The notes under the pieces are model-generated. The model did not search any database and was not told the origin of the DNA. It saw nothing but the letters and a program-made list of their open reading frames with translations. From HGM04593 sp045636125 (GTDB lineage Bacteria; Bacteroidota; Bacteroidia; Bacteroidales; Bacteroidaceae), in assembly GCA_045636125.1 (NCBI GenBank), contig JAZTWX010000010.1, positions 147,884-211,883 of the forward strand: a stretch of DNA of 64,000 nucleotides. Reading direction: 5' to 3'. The number at the start of each line of letters is the position of its first letter. Position 1 is the first letter of the stretch. This document shows positions 8,600 to 18,274 of this stretch, in pieces. The position numbers were made by a program, and so were the translations under genes.

Positions 8600-9727
8600 A
8601 TGAATATCAACACCAAGAGAACAAGAGGAATAAATGCCAGAGTTATTGCTTTTTACCTACCTCAGTACCACCCCACGGAGACCAACAATAAATTTTACGG
8701 AGAGGGGTTTACAGAATGGACTAATGTAGGAAAAGCCAAGCCTCTTTTTAGAGGACATTACCAGCCAAAAGTTCCAACAGATTTAGGATATTACGATTTG
8801 CGATACCCCGAAATCAAACAACAACAAGCCAATATGGCACAGGAAGCTGGCATAGAGGGTTTCTGTTATTATCACTACTGGTTCGGTAACGGGAAACAGG
8901 AATTAGAAACGCCCTTCAAACAAATTATAGAAAGCGGCAAGCCCGATTTTCCTTTCTGCTTATGCTGGGCCAACCAGTCGTGGTATGCAAAATTCTGGAA
9001 CCACGAAAACAAGCAGGATAAACTGATTGTCCAACAACTATACGATAACGAAGAAGGTATAGAAAAACATTTTTATTCACTACTCGATGCTTTCAAAGAC
9101 AAACGCTATATAAAAGTAGACGGTAAATTATTGTTTATGATATACCGCCCGCTTGAATATCCCGATATAACATTCTTTATGAAGAAATGGCAAGAACTGG
9201 CACGAATGAATAATCTATCTGGATTTTATTTCACAGGACAAGCCACCAATGATAAACAAGCAAAAAGAATGGTGGGAATGGGGCTCGATGGTGTTAACAT
9301 TGTACGAAAGGACGATTTTCTTCTTTTGTTCAAATACAATAACCCCTTTACAAAATTCATAAACAAGGTAAAGAGATTCTTCGGAGCAGCACCCTATCAC
9401 TACGATTATAAGAAGATATACCATACATTCATTCAACCTGACGGAATAGAAAAAGAAGAGAATATATTCCCTACACTCATTCCCAACTGGGACCACTCAC
9501 CACGAAGCGGCAAGCGCGGTGTTATATTCGACAACTCAACACCTGAGAATTTCGGTTTTCACTTGGACGAGTGCATTAATGTTGTAAAGAGCAAAAAAGA
9601 AGAGAACAGAATTGTTTTTCTTAAGTCGTGGAACGAATGGGGTGAGGGAAACTATGTAGAACCTTGCCTGAAATATGGTAAAGGGTACATTAACACTTTA
9701 AAAGAAAAGCTCCTTGAAAAGAACTAG
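8600..9727 (+). CDS. WbsX-type glycosyltransferase / GH99-like domain protein
   Basis: 375 residues. The N-terminus ARVIAFYLPQYHPTETNNKFYGEGFTEW and the GIEGFCYYHYWFG and CLCWANQSW motifs are diagnostic of the WbsX family (PF14307), which shares a TIM-barrel relationship with glycoside hydrolase family 99. The C-terminal FLKSWNEWGEGNYVEP motif is also typical. Members lie in O-antigen and capsule loci. They are assumed to act on the glycan as transferases or processing enzymes, but the biochemistry is thin. The gene is followed after 8 nt by a broken copy of the start of the GT4 gene found intact at 10956. Confidence 0.85.
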   Translation: MNINTKRTRGINARVIAFYLPQYHPTETNNKFYGEGFTEWTNVGKAKPLFRGHYQPKVPTDLGYYDLRYPEIKQQQANMAQEAGIEGFCYYHYWFGNGKQELETPFKQIIESGKPDFPFCLCWANQSWYAKFWNHENKQDKLIVQQLYDNEEGIEKHFYSLLDAFKDKRYIKVDGKLLFMIYRPLEYPDITFFMKKWQELARMNNLSGFYFTGQATNDKQAKRMVGMGLDGVNIVRKDDFLLLFKYNNPFTKFINKVKRFFGAAPYHYDYKKIYHTFIQPDGIEKEENIFPTLIPNWDHSPRSGKRGVIFDNSTPENFGFHLDECINVVKSKKEENRIVFLKSWNEWGEGNYVEPCLKYGKGYINTLKEKLLEKN

Positions 9728-9735
9728 TAGATTAT

Positions 9736-9828
9736 ATGACAAACGCCAAGCATAAGATATTCGTTTCGGCATACGCTTGCAAGCCGGGGCTGGGCAGCGT
9801 GTTACAAAAACTCACAAAAAGCATGTAA
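9736..9828 (+). pseudogene. 5' stub of the GT4 gene that now starts at 10956
   Basis: Encodes 30 residues starting MTNAKHKIFVSAYACKPGLGS, against MTPQKHKIFVSAYACEPGLGS in the intact gene; 52 of the first 63 bases match. After residue 21 it runs into unrelated sequence and stops. It shows that the WbsX gene once sat directly before the GT4 gene and that the acyltransferase at 9902 arrived later with a new copy of the GT4 start. It has diverged more than the 1543 stub, so it is older or came from a more distant allele. Confidence 0.9.
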
Positions 9829-9901
9829 TACCAACAAACAATTCACGTAAATGTTGCCAGTAACAATTGCATCCCACTAATAGAAAGCACAAAGCAAAAC
9901 A

Positions 9902-10975
9902 ATGAGCGAGACTATAATTACGACTGAAAATAAAAAACATTATACCGAAATATCCGTTGCAAAGGGTCTATTAATAACCCTTATGGTTATAGGACATTCA
10001 GGAGCTCCTAGCCATTTAGTGGAATTCCTATACCTTGTACGTATGCCTTGTTTTTTCTTTATTTCGGGATTTTTATTCAAAGAAAAGTATCTTTTTGGAG
10101 TAACACAATTTATAGGACGCAAAATAAAAGGACTCTATTTCCCATTTATCAAGTGGTCTTTAATATTCCTTTTGCTACACAATTTATTTTTCTGGCTGAA
10201 TATATACAAAACGCAGTACAATCTCGACGATTTCAAACGACAGATCTTCAAAATTTTCACCCTCACCGGAAGTGAACAACTATTGGGTGGTTTCTGGTTC
10301 TTGAAAGAACTTCTTTACGCCTCAATTATTGCTTTTCTGTCAATGAAACTCATAACCTCATTAAAAAGAAAATTGAACAAAGGTACGTTGGTTTTATTAT
10401 CATTATTGTTTGTTATTCTTGGGTACGTTGCAAGTATTGCCCCATTCAAAATACCGACTATTGGTAGTAAAACACTTTTGGCTACCGCATACTTTATTGC
10501 AGGGTATGCGTTCAAAAAAATGAATATAAACGCACAAAACCCGCTATTGATTGGAATTGCCGGTTACATTGCAACCATTGTAACATCGCTCTTTTTCAAG
10601 GCAAATATGGATGTAAAAGGCCTTGCAATATTTGGTTATTTTACAATCTCTATTATCGCCTCTGTTTCAACAATTTACATTTCCAAAATATGGGGGGAGA
10701 GAACGGGCATTATGGATTATATCGGAAAAAACACGTTGAACATACTCACTTTCCATTTTATATCGTTCAAGGTTGTTAGTTTTCTAATAATTCTAATAAA
10801 TGGATTGCCTCTTGGAAAACTGTCTGCATTCCCCGTTATTCCCAATGATAGTAACTTTTTGTGGATAGCATATACTTTCGCTGGAGTTACGTTACCATTA
10901 ATAATTGGAGAAATTATAAATAAAACAGGAACAAAGATAAATTCAATAAGACTAAATGACCCCTCAAAAGCATAA
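9902..10975 (+). CDS. Acyltransferase family 3 membrane protein (3)
   Basis: 357 residues with about ten membrane segments. It has the acyltransferase-3 N-terminal pattern (EISVAKGLLITLMVIGHSGAP) and LVRMPCFFFISGFLF. A third candidate O-acyltransferase of the locus. It is AT-rich and lies between the GT4 stub and the intact GT4 gene, overlapping the latter by 20 nt. Its C-terminal codons therefore read through the start of the next gene, as expected if it was joined to that start by recombination. Confidence 0.85.
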   Translation: MSETIITTENKKHYTEISVAKGLLITLMVIGHSGAPSHLVEFLYLVRMPCFFFISGFLFKEKYLFGVTQFIGRKIKGLYFPFIKWSLIFLLLHNLFFWLNIYKTQYNLDDFKRQIFKIFTLTGSEQLLGGFWFLKELLYASIIAFLSMKLITSLKRKLNKGTLVLLSLLFVILGYVASIAPFKIPTIGSKTLLATAYFIAGYAFKKMNINAQNPLLIGIAGYIATIVTSLFFKANMDVKGLAIFGYFTISIIASVSTIYISKIWGERTGIMDYIGKNTLNILTFHFISFKVVSFLIILINGLPLGKLSAFPVIPNDSNFLWIAYTFAGVTLPLIIGEIINKTGTKINSIRLNDPSKA

Positions 10976-12191
10976 GATTTTCGTTTCGGCCTACGCTTGC
11001 GAGCCCGGGCTGGGCAGCGAGATTGGTGTGGGCTGGCACTGGGTGCTCGAAATGTCGCGTTACTTTGAGCTGTGGGTGCTCACCCGCGAGAGCAACCGCC
11101 CCACCATTGAGCCGTGGATAGCCCAGCACCCCGAATTCAACGGGATTCATTTTCTCTATTTCGACCTCCCGCGGTGGGCGCGATTCTGGAAGAAGGGGCT
11201 GCGAGGGGTGCGCACATACTACAACCTGTGGCAGGTGTTCACCAACAGCATTGTAAAGCGCACAATGCGCGAAAATGGGATAGAGATTTTCCACCACCTT
11301 ACATATGGCAATATGCTGTGGAAGGTGAGTTCACACGGGCAGCGGCAATTCTTCGTTTGGGGGCCGGTGGGCGGGTTGGAAACAATTCCTGCCGAATATA
11401 GCAAGCACTACAGCCGCAAGGCGCGCATAATAGAGTGGGTTCGCCGCACTGCCATTAAACTGCTGCCGCTTAATATGGGATTTGCCAGCCGTTGCAAGCG
11501 CGCCGATATTATTTTGTGCAAGACCGAGATTACCCGCAACCTAATCCCTGCGAAATACCGCCACAAAGCCGTTCTATTAACCGATGTTGCCGTGGAGAAG
11601 TTCCATTGCGCCGCCGCAAGCGAGAGCAAGGCGGGCGACTGCGTGGAATTTATAACCGTGGGAAGGCTCGACGCGTGGCGAGGGTTCGACCTCGCAATAG
11701 AGAGTTTTGCAAAAGCTGCACAAAGCAACCCGCACATACACCTCACCATTGTGGGCAAGGGTGGCGACAAAGAGCGTCTGCAGGCGATTGCCCGCGAACT
11801 GGGCGTTAGCGAGAAAATAACCTTCGCCGGCGAGGTGGAGATGAGCGAATATTATCGCCTGCTCGCAGCTGCCGACGTTGTACTCAACGCCTCGCTTAAA
11901 GAGGGCGCCGTTACCGTGTCGTTCGACACAATGGCTATGGGCAAGCCCCTTGTGTGCATAGACACTACAGGCTACACACGTTACTTTTCGGCCGACACAG
12001 CAGTTATTATACCCCGCACCACCCGCGAGCAGGTGATTGAACAGATGAGCGCCGCCATCACCCGCCTGTGCGACGAAAATGAGCGCAGAGCCATAGGCGA
12101 AAAGGCTAAAAAAGCCGGCGAGAAGTTTAGTTGGCAGGCACGTGGCGAGGAGTACCGCGATTTGTTGGTGGAAAAGTTCAAAAAACAATAA
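10956..12191 (+). CDS. GT4 family glycosyltransferase
   Basis: 411 residues in a GT-B fold. The N-terminal domain begins KHKIFVSAYACEPGLGSEIGVGWHWV, a GxGSExG loop typical of GT4 enzymes. The C-terminal nucleotide-sugar domain has FITVGRLDAWRGFDLAIESF and the E-x7-E-like region SLKEGAVTVSFDTMAMGKPLV. It is probably a retaining sugar transferase on the cytoplasmic face. It is GC-rich, unlike the 4.9 kb upstream, and marks the return of the locus backbone. Confidence 0.88.
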   Translation: MTPQKHKIFVSAYACEPGLGSEIGVGWHWVLEMSRYFELWVLTRESNRPTIEPWIAQHPEFNGIHFLYFDLPRWARFWKKGLRGVRTYYNLWQVFTNSIVKRTMRENGIEIFHHLTYGNMLWKVSSHGQRQFFVWGPVGGLETIPAEYSKHYSRKARIIEWVRRTAIKLLPLNMGFASRCKRADIILCKTEITRNLIPAKYRHKAVLLTDVAVEKFHCAAASESKAGDCVEFITVGRLDAWRGFDLAIESFAKAAQSNPHIHLTIVGKGGDKERLQAIARELGVSEKITFAGEVEMSEYYRLLAAADVVLNASLKEGAVTVSFDTMAMGKPLVCIDTTGYTRYFSADTAVIIPRTTREQVIEQMSAAITRLCDENERRAIGEKAKKAGEKFSWQARGEEYRDLLVEKFKKQ

Positions 12192-12209
12192 CCGGGAAAG
12201 GATAGAAAA

Positions 12210-12247
12210 AAACGAAGAGCTCCGCCACTCGCCTGCGAGGGGAGTGA
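12210..12247. repeat. Intergenic imperfect-hairpin element (copy 1)
   Basis: The segment tccgccactcgcctgcgagg and the bases after it can fold (CACTC with GAGTG, CGC with GCG). It resembles the element at 13411-13440, with about 21 of 27 bases shared. It lies in the 73-nt gap between the GT4 gene and the phosphotransferase-like gene. It may be a small dispersed repeat or an RNA processing site. Confidence 0.5.
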
Positions 12248-12264
12248 AAAAACCAGGAATATTA

Positions 12265-13347
12265 ATGTTGCACAAAATAATTACCACAAACGAAGGAGAG
12301 CGTTTCTGCCACTTTTCCAACCCCGACGGAAAGGCGTGGATTGTGCCCGTGAAGAATATGCGGGTGGCACTCAATCTATACCAACCGAGCGGCATAAAAG
12401 GCAAGTTGTTGAAAGCACTGCTGCCCCTGCTTCACCTGATGGCACCGGTGAAAAAAGCAATAAACGGCAAGGAGGTGCGCTGCGCCCTGCAAAATGAGCT
12501 GCACAGCAAGTTGTGCGACATTTTCGGCTGCGAGGATATTGAATATTCAATATTCTGCGGCACACCCAGCGTGCACCAGAAAACAACCATTCAGCTGAGC
12601 CGCGGGAAAGAAATTCTGGGCTACTGCAAGGCCACCGACAACGCCGACATTATGGCATTGTTCAAGAAAGAGAGCGACACGCTTGCCCACCTGCACAAGC
12701 AAGGGGTTGAGGATATTCCCCGGCCACTCTTTTGCGGCACATTGAGCAACGGCCTGCACATTTTTGTGCAGTCGACAAAAAAAAGCACCCGCTCGCTTGT
12801 TGTGCACCGGTGGGGCGCACTGCAAGAAGAATTCCTTGCCACGTTGTACAAAAAGACGGTGACGAAAACACCTTTCGACGACAGCGACTACTGCCGCTCG
12901 CTGCTCGCCTTGCAGGAACACATTGCCTGGTTACCCTGCAGCGTAGACCGCGGGAAGATTGCCGGAATTACAGCCGGCGAGCTTGCAAGGAACAGCGGCA
13001 AGGATGTGGAATATTCGGCCTTTCACGGCGACTTTACCCCGTGGAATATGTTTGTGGAAAGCGGAGGGCTCTTTGTCTTCGATTTTGAGTATGCAGCCCT
13101 CACCTACCCGCCCGGGCTCGACCGCTACCACTTTGAGATGCAGACTGCAATATATGAAAAGCACCTCGATGCCAATGGCATAATTGCCCTGCTGCAGCAA
13201 TGCGGCTGGTGCGACAAAGAGAGCCTGCGCTGCTACCTGCTCGACATTATATCGCGCTTCACAATGCGCGAAAAAGGGCCCGTGCAAGGCGCTGCGGCAC
13301 AGCCCATTGAATTGTGGTGTTATTTACTGATGAATGCGGCGCTGTAA
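12265..13347 (+). CDS. APH/choline-kinase-like phosphotransferase
   Basis: I place the start at 12265 (MLHKIITTNEG) because the longer frame from 12142 would run back through the end of the GT4 gene and the intergenic hairpin. The product is 360 residues. The kinase signature is clear: the catalytic loop HGDFTPWN near residues 254-261 and the metal-binding FDFEYA Asp near 273, as in aminoglycoside phosphotransferase and choline-kinase-like proteins. In a polysaccharide locus the likely substrate is a sugar or a lipid-linked glycan, not an antibiotic. The substrate cannot be told from sequence. Confidence 0.72.
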   Translation: MLHKIITTNEGERFCHFSNPDGKAWIVPVKNMRVALNLYQPSGIKGKLLKALLPLLHLMAPVKKAINGKEVRCALQNELHSKLCDIFGCEDIEYSIFCGTPSVHQKTTIQLSRGKEILGYCKATDNADIMALFKKESDTLAHLHKQGVEDIPRPLFCGTLSNGLHIFVQSTKKSTRSLVVHRWGALQEEFLATLYKKTVTKTPFDDSDYCRSLLALQEHIAWLPCSVDRGKIAGITAGELARNSGKDVEYSAFHGDFTPWNMFVESGGLFVFDFEYAALTYPPGLDRYHFEMQTAIYEKHLDANGIIALLQQCGWCDKESLRCYLLDIISRFTMREKGPVQGAAAQPIELWCYLLMNAAL

Positions 13348-13410
13348 TAAAACAGAATAAAGCACAACAAAAATTCCTTTCCGCTACGCGTTAAAACCAT
13401 AATATTAAAG

Positions 13411-13440
13411 ATCCGCCACCCGCGTGCGAGGGAAGCGGCT
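13411..13440. repeat. Intergenic imperfect-hairpin element (copy 2)
   Basis: tccgccacccgcgtgcgagg followed by gaagcggc forms a stem of CCGC/GCGG arms with an inner CCCGC/GCGaGGG pairing. It is related to the copy at 12210-12247. It lies in the 108-nt gap before the next GT4 gene. Confidence 0.5.
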
Positions 13441-13455
13441 TATATACCAATAAAA

Positions 13456-14550
13456 ATGAAAATAGTCTGTTTTCACCTGTTCAACGACTACAGCGGCAGC
13501 CCCAAGGTGCTGAGGAACACCTTGTGCAGCCTGCTGGGCAAAGGAGCGGAAATTGAGCTTATAACATCAAGAGGAGGAGTGCTCGACACTATCCCCGCGG
13601 GCAAGAAGCTGAAGCGCCGCTGCTATAGTTACAAGTTCAGTAATAACGCAATGGTAACCACATTGCGCTACACGCTTGTGCAGCTGTACACGTTTTTTAT
13701 GGCCCTCGGCTACATGCGCGACAAGAACGCCGTGTTCTACATAAACACAATACTGCCGGCAGGTCCGGCCATTGCCGGGTGGCTTATGGGCAAGAAGGTG
13801 ATATACCACTACCACGAAAATGCCACGGTGAAAAGCGGTTTCTACCGCCTGCTGGCGCGTATAATGCAAAAGACCGCAACGCGCATAATATGCGTGAGCG
13901 ACTACCAGCGGTCGTTTCTCACAAGGCGTAGTGGCGTGTGCGTAATTCCCAACGCAGTGGAAAAGGATTTTGTAAAAAGGCTGCGCCCCGCCCCACAAGA
14001 GGCTTTTGAGCGCAAAAAGGTGCTTATGCTCGGCTCGTTGAAGGGCTACAAGGGCACAAACGAATTTATCACGCTCGCCCGCGAACTGCCGCAATTCAAT
14101 TTCGAACTAGTGTTGAACGACGAACAGAAGAATGTCGATGCCTTTTGCGCACAGCAAGGGACCGGCAGCATAAAGAACCTCGCGGTACACCCCAGACAAG
14201 AGGATGTCGCCCCCTTCTACAACAACGCATCGCTGGTGCTCAACCTCTCGAACAAGGAACTTTTTGTGGAAACATTCGGCCTCACCGCCCTCGAAGCAAT
14301 GAGCGCAGGGCTTCCCGTGATTGTACCCACAGTAGGAGGTATTGCCGAAATGGTGGAAGATGGGGTAAATGGTTTTAAGATTGATGTACAGAATTTGACA
14401 AAAATTAAAAATTGCATAGAAAGCACCTTGCTCAACCAAGATTTATATTTATCTTTGTGCAATGGTGCATTGGAACGTGCAAACAAGTACAGTGCAGAAA
14501 AAAGCGCAGAACGCATACTTGAGGAGATAACACAAAACGGCACGAATTAA
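13456..14550 (+). CDS. GT4 family glycosyltransferase
   Basis: 364 residues in a GT-B fold. The N-terminal domain starts KIVCFHLFNDYSGSPKVLRN and carries a YHYHENA segment near residue 117. The C-terminal domain has VLMLGSLKGYKGTNEFI and the conserved KELFVETFGLTALEAMSAGLP (E-x7-E) region that binds the nucleotide-sugar. It transfers one sugar to the lipid-linked repeat unit. Its TAA stop shares one base with the ATG of the next gene (14550), so the two are translationally coupled. Confidence 0.9.
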   Translation: MKIVCFHLFNDYSGSPKVLRNTLCSLLGKGAEIELITSRGGVLDTIPAGKKLKRRCYSYKFSNNAMVTTLRYTLVQLYTFFMALGYMRDKNAVFYINTILPAGPAIAGWLMGKKVIYHYHENATVKSGFYRLLARIMQKTATRIICVSDYQRSFLTRRSGVCVIPNAVEKDFVKRLRPAPQEAFERKKVLMLGSLKGYKGTNEFITLARELPQFNFELVLNDEQKNVDAFCAQQGTGSIKNLAVHPRQEDVAPFYNNASLVLNLSNKELFVETFGLTALEAMSAGLPVIVPTVGGIAEMVEDGVNGFKIDVQNLTKIKNCIESTLLNQDLYLSLCNGALERANKYSAEKSAERILEEITQNGTN

Positions 14551-15611
14551 TGAAGAAAGTTGCGATAATAGGCACGCAAGGAGTCCCCGCAAAATATGGT
14601 GGGTTCGAAACGCTTGTCGATAATATCATAGGCCTGGCCAATGATATTAAATATACCGTATATTGCAGCCGCAAGGATATGCCGCAAGAACTCAAAGAGC
14701 ACAAGGGCGCTACGCTTAAATATATCTCATTGAGAGCCAACGGCGCGCAGAGTATTCCCTATGACATTGTTGCTATGATTCGCGCAATGTACAAGAACGA
14801 CACACTGCTCATCCTTGGAGTTTCGGGCTGCCTTTTCCTCCCCTTCGTGCGCCTGCTGAGCCGCACAAGAATAATTGTGAACATCGATGGCCTTGAACAC
14901 CGCCGCGACAAATGGACAAGGCACGTACGCAAGTTCCTGTTGCTGTCCGAGGTTTTTGCCGTTAAATTTGCCCACACCATAATAGCCGACAACAAAGGTA
15001 TAGCCGACTATGTAAAGTGGAAATACAAAAAGGATGCCACTCTCATTGCTTATGGCGGCGACCATGTGCTCAATGAAGTGCCCGCAGCCGAGCAGGAGGA
15101 GATTCTGCGGGGATATGGGCTTGAGAAGAACAACTACCTTGTTTCGGTGTGCCGCATTGAGCCCGAAAACAATTGCCACATTACACTCGAAGCAGCTGCA
15201 AAGAGCGGCAAAAAACTTGTGTTCATTGGCAACTGGGATAGAAACGACTACAGCCGCAAGCTCAAGGAACAATACAGCGGCAACGAAAATATTCTGCTGC
15301 TCAGCAGCATTTACGACCTCAAAATCCTTTACACATTGCGCAACAACGCCCTTTACTACATTCACGGGCACAGCGCCGGAGGCACAAACCCCTCACTTGT
15401 TGAAGCAATGTTCTTCGGCCGCCCCATTCTGGCCTACGATGTTGTGTATAACCGCGAAACAACCCACGGCAAGGCCTACTATTTCAAATGCAGCGAGGAT
15501 TTGCAGGCACTCATTGAACAGGACGGGCTCAACGGCGAGGTTCTGCGCGAGACCGCACAGGAACATTATCTTTGGAAGAATATTGCAAAGGAGTACGAAG
15601 AGCTCTATTAA
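14550..15611 (+). CDS. DUF1972-type GT4 glycosyltransferase (rhamnosyltransferase-like)
   Basis: 353 residues. The N-terminal block VAIIGTQGVPAKYGGFETLV is the hallmark of the DUF1972/rhamnosyltransferase group within GT4. VNIDGLEHRRDKW near residue 112 and GHSAGGTNPSLVEAM near 275 are also typical. Related enzymes add rhamnose or other sugars early in O-antigen or exopolysaccharide assembly; the sugar here is not determinable. Coupled to the preceding GT4 by a one-base overlap. Confidence 0.88.
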   Translation: MKKVAIIGTQGVPAKYGGFETLVDNIIGLANDIKYTVYCSRKDMPQELKEHKGATLKYISLRANGAQSIPYDIVAMIRAMYKNDTLLILGVSGCLFLPFVRLLSRTRIIVNIDGLEHRRDKWTRHVRKFLLLSEVFAVKFAHTIIADNKGIADYVKWKYKKDATLIAYGGDHVLNEVPAAEQEEILRGYGLEKNNYLVSVCRIEPENNCHITLEAAAKSGKKLVFIGNWDRNDYSRKLKEQYSGNENILLLSSIYDLKILYTLRNNALYYIHGHSAGGTNPSLVEAMFFGRPILAYDVVYNRETTHGKAYYFKCSEDLQALIEQDGLNGEVLRETAQEHYLWKNIAKEYEELY

Positions 15612-15625
15612 ACCCCATCGCACGG

Positions 15626-15669
15626 TTACACTGCACCCCCAAAAAAAAGCGAAGCGGGGAGTGCAACAA
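15626..15669. terminator. Intergenic hairpin after the last glycosyltransferase
   Basis: TGCACCCCC near 15631 can pair with GGGGaGTGCA near 15657 across a loop containing an A-run. It may be a weak terminator or a processing hairpin at the end of the glycosyltransferase genes. No clear T-tract follows on the + strand. Confidence 0.4.
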
Positions 15670-15688
15670 CGGATAACAAGAGATTAAG

Positions 15689-16309
15689 ATGACAAACACT
15701 TTCCGTTCGGCAATGCTGTCGGGCATAGCAGTTGCCATTGCAGGGTGGGGATACCTTGCGTCGCCCGACATTGTGGGAGCCGTGCTCTTCTCGTTCGGCC
15801 TCCTGACAGTTGTAAATTACAAACTTAAACTTTATACCGGCACAGCCGGCTTTATTCCCTTGCGCAGCGAAGACGGGCGCTCGCTATGGTTGCGTGCCAT
15901 AGGCGAATTGCTTTTCATACTCCTCGCCAACATTACAGGCTGTTTGTTAGTGTCGCTGCTCACACGCCTGTCGCCTATTGAACTTGGCGCGTCGGCACAG
16001 AGAATATTGGAATCGCGCCTTGCAGTGGGCCCGTTACGCGCCGGCCTGCTCGCCATTGGCTGTGGTTTCATTATGACAACGGTTGTGACATTTGCACGCG
16101 AGGGCAAACCCCTGGCACTGCTGTTCGGCGTACCGCTCTTCATTAACTGCGGTTTCCCGCACTGCCTTGCCGACGCTTTCTATTACATGACGGCACCCCT
16201 CGCCTACACATGGGCCCACATTGCCGACATTGCAGCGCTTTACCCTTGCCTGGTGGCCGGCAATTTCATAGGTTGCAACCTCTATCGCTTTATAGCACCA
16301 AAGAATTAA
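15689..16309 (+). CDS. Formate/nitrite transporter (FNT) family membrane protein
   Basis: 206 residues with six hydrophobic segments, shorter than classic FocA/NirC (about 270-285). Motifs support the family: LKLYTGTAGFIPL near residue 48 in place of the usual FTG-N loop, and FINCGFPHCLADAFYY near 151-166, matching the (C/G)G-xHxxAD-F signature with the central pore His. It would move small monocarboxylates or nitrite across the inner membrane; the compact form is common in Bacteroidetes and its substrate is untested. It lies 77 nt after the glycosyltransferase genes and probably ends their transcript. Confidence 0.75.
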   Translation: MTNTFRSAMLSGIAVAIAGWGYLASPDIVGAVLFSFGLLTVVNYKLKLYTGTAGFIPLRSEDGRSLWLRAIGELLFILLANITGCLLVSLLTRLSPIELGASAQRILESRLAVGPLRAGLLAIGCGFIMTTVVTFAREGKPLALLFGVPLFINCGFPHCLADAFYYMTAPLAYTWAHIADIAALYPCLVAGNFIGCNLYRFIAPKN

Positions 16310-16328
16310 AAACATAACAAGAGATATA

Positions 16329-16364
16329 AACGATGCAGGCAGCCCGCGGGCTGCCTGCATCGTT
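16329..16364. terminator. Bidirectional terminator, 36-bp perfect palindrome
   Basis: aacgatgcaggcagcccg is followed directly by its exact reverse complement. It lies between the convergent FNT (+) and ABC-F (-) genes and can serve both. Confidence 0.85.
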
Positions 16365-16377
16365 GTATAATAGATTA

Positions 16378-18015
<1,638 letters not shown>

Positions 18016-18197
18016 ATAATTAAAAGACAATTGGTTACTAAAATACAAAGAACAGGCGCTACCTGTTTCGGGACGCGAAGATACAAAAAACCGGGCACAC
18101 TAAAAAATTATCGGTTCGAGAATGCCATTCAGGCCGGCAGCCCGCCCTGGGCAGGGGCACCCCGGTGCGTGCGTTTTATTTATATGTAATTATGCTG

Positions 18198-18233
18198 TAT
18201 TTTTGTATTTTTGTATTTTTGTATTTATATTTG
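18198..18233 (+). promoter_or_regulatory. Reiterated Bacteroidetes -7 boxes upstream of the giant glycosidase gene
   Basis: Four sequences fitting TAnnTTTG occur in a row: TATTTTTG at 18198-18205, 18206-18213 and 18214-18221 (an 8-bp tandem repeat), then TATATTTG at 18226-18233, 41 bp before the ATG. A TTTG at 18202-18205 lies 20 bp before the last box and could be its -33 element. Confidence 0.6.
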
Positions 18234-18274
18234 CAAATATTTTATTAGAAAATATAATTAATTTATAAATATTT

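Noticed and set aside
12142..12264. N-terminal extension of the phosphotransferase-like gene
   Set aside because: It would be translated from within the GT4 gene and across a hairpin, and adds a stretch with no family similarity.
18076..18083. TATCTTCG as the ABC-F gene promoter
   Set aside because: No -33 element at the right distance; left uncalled.
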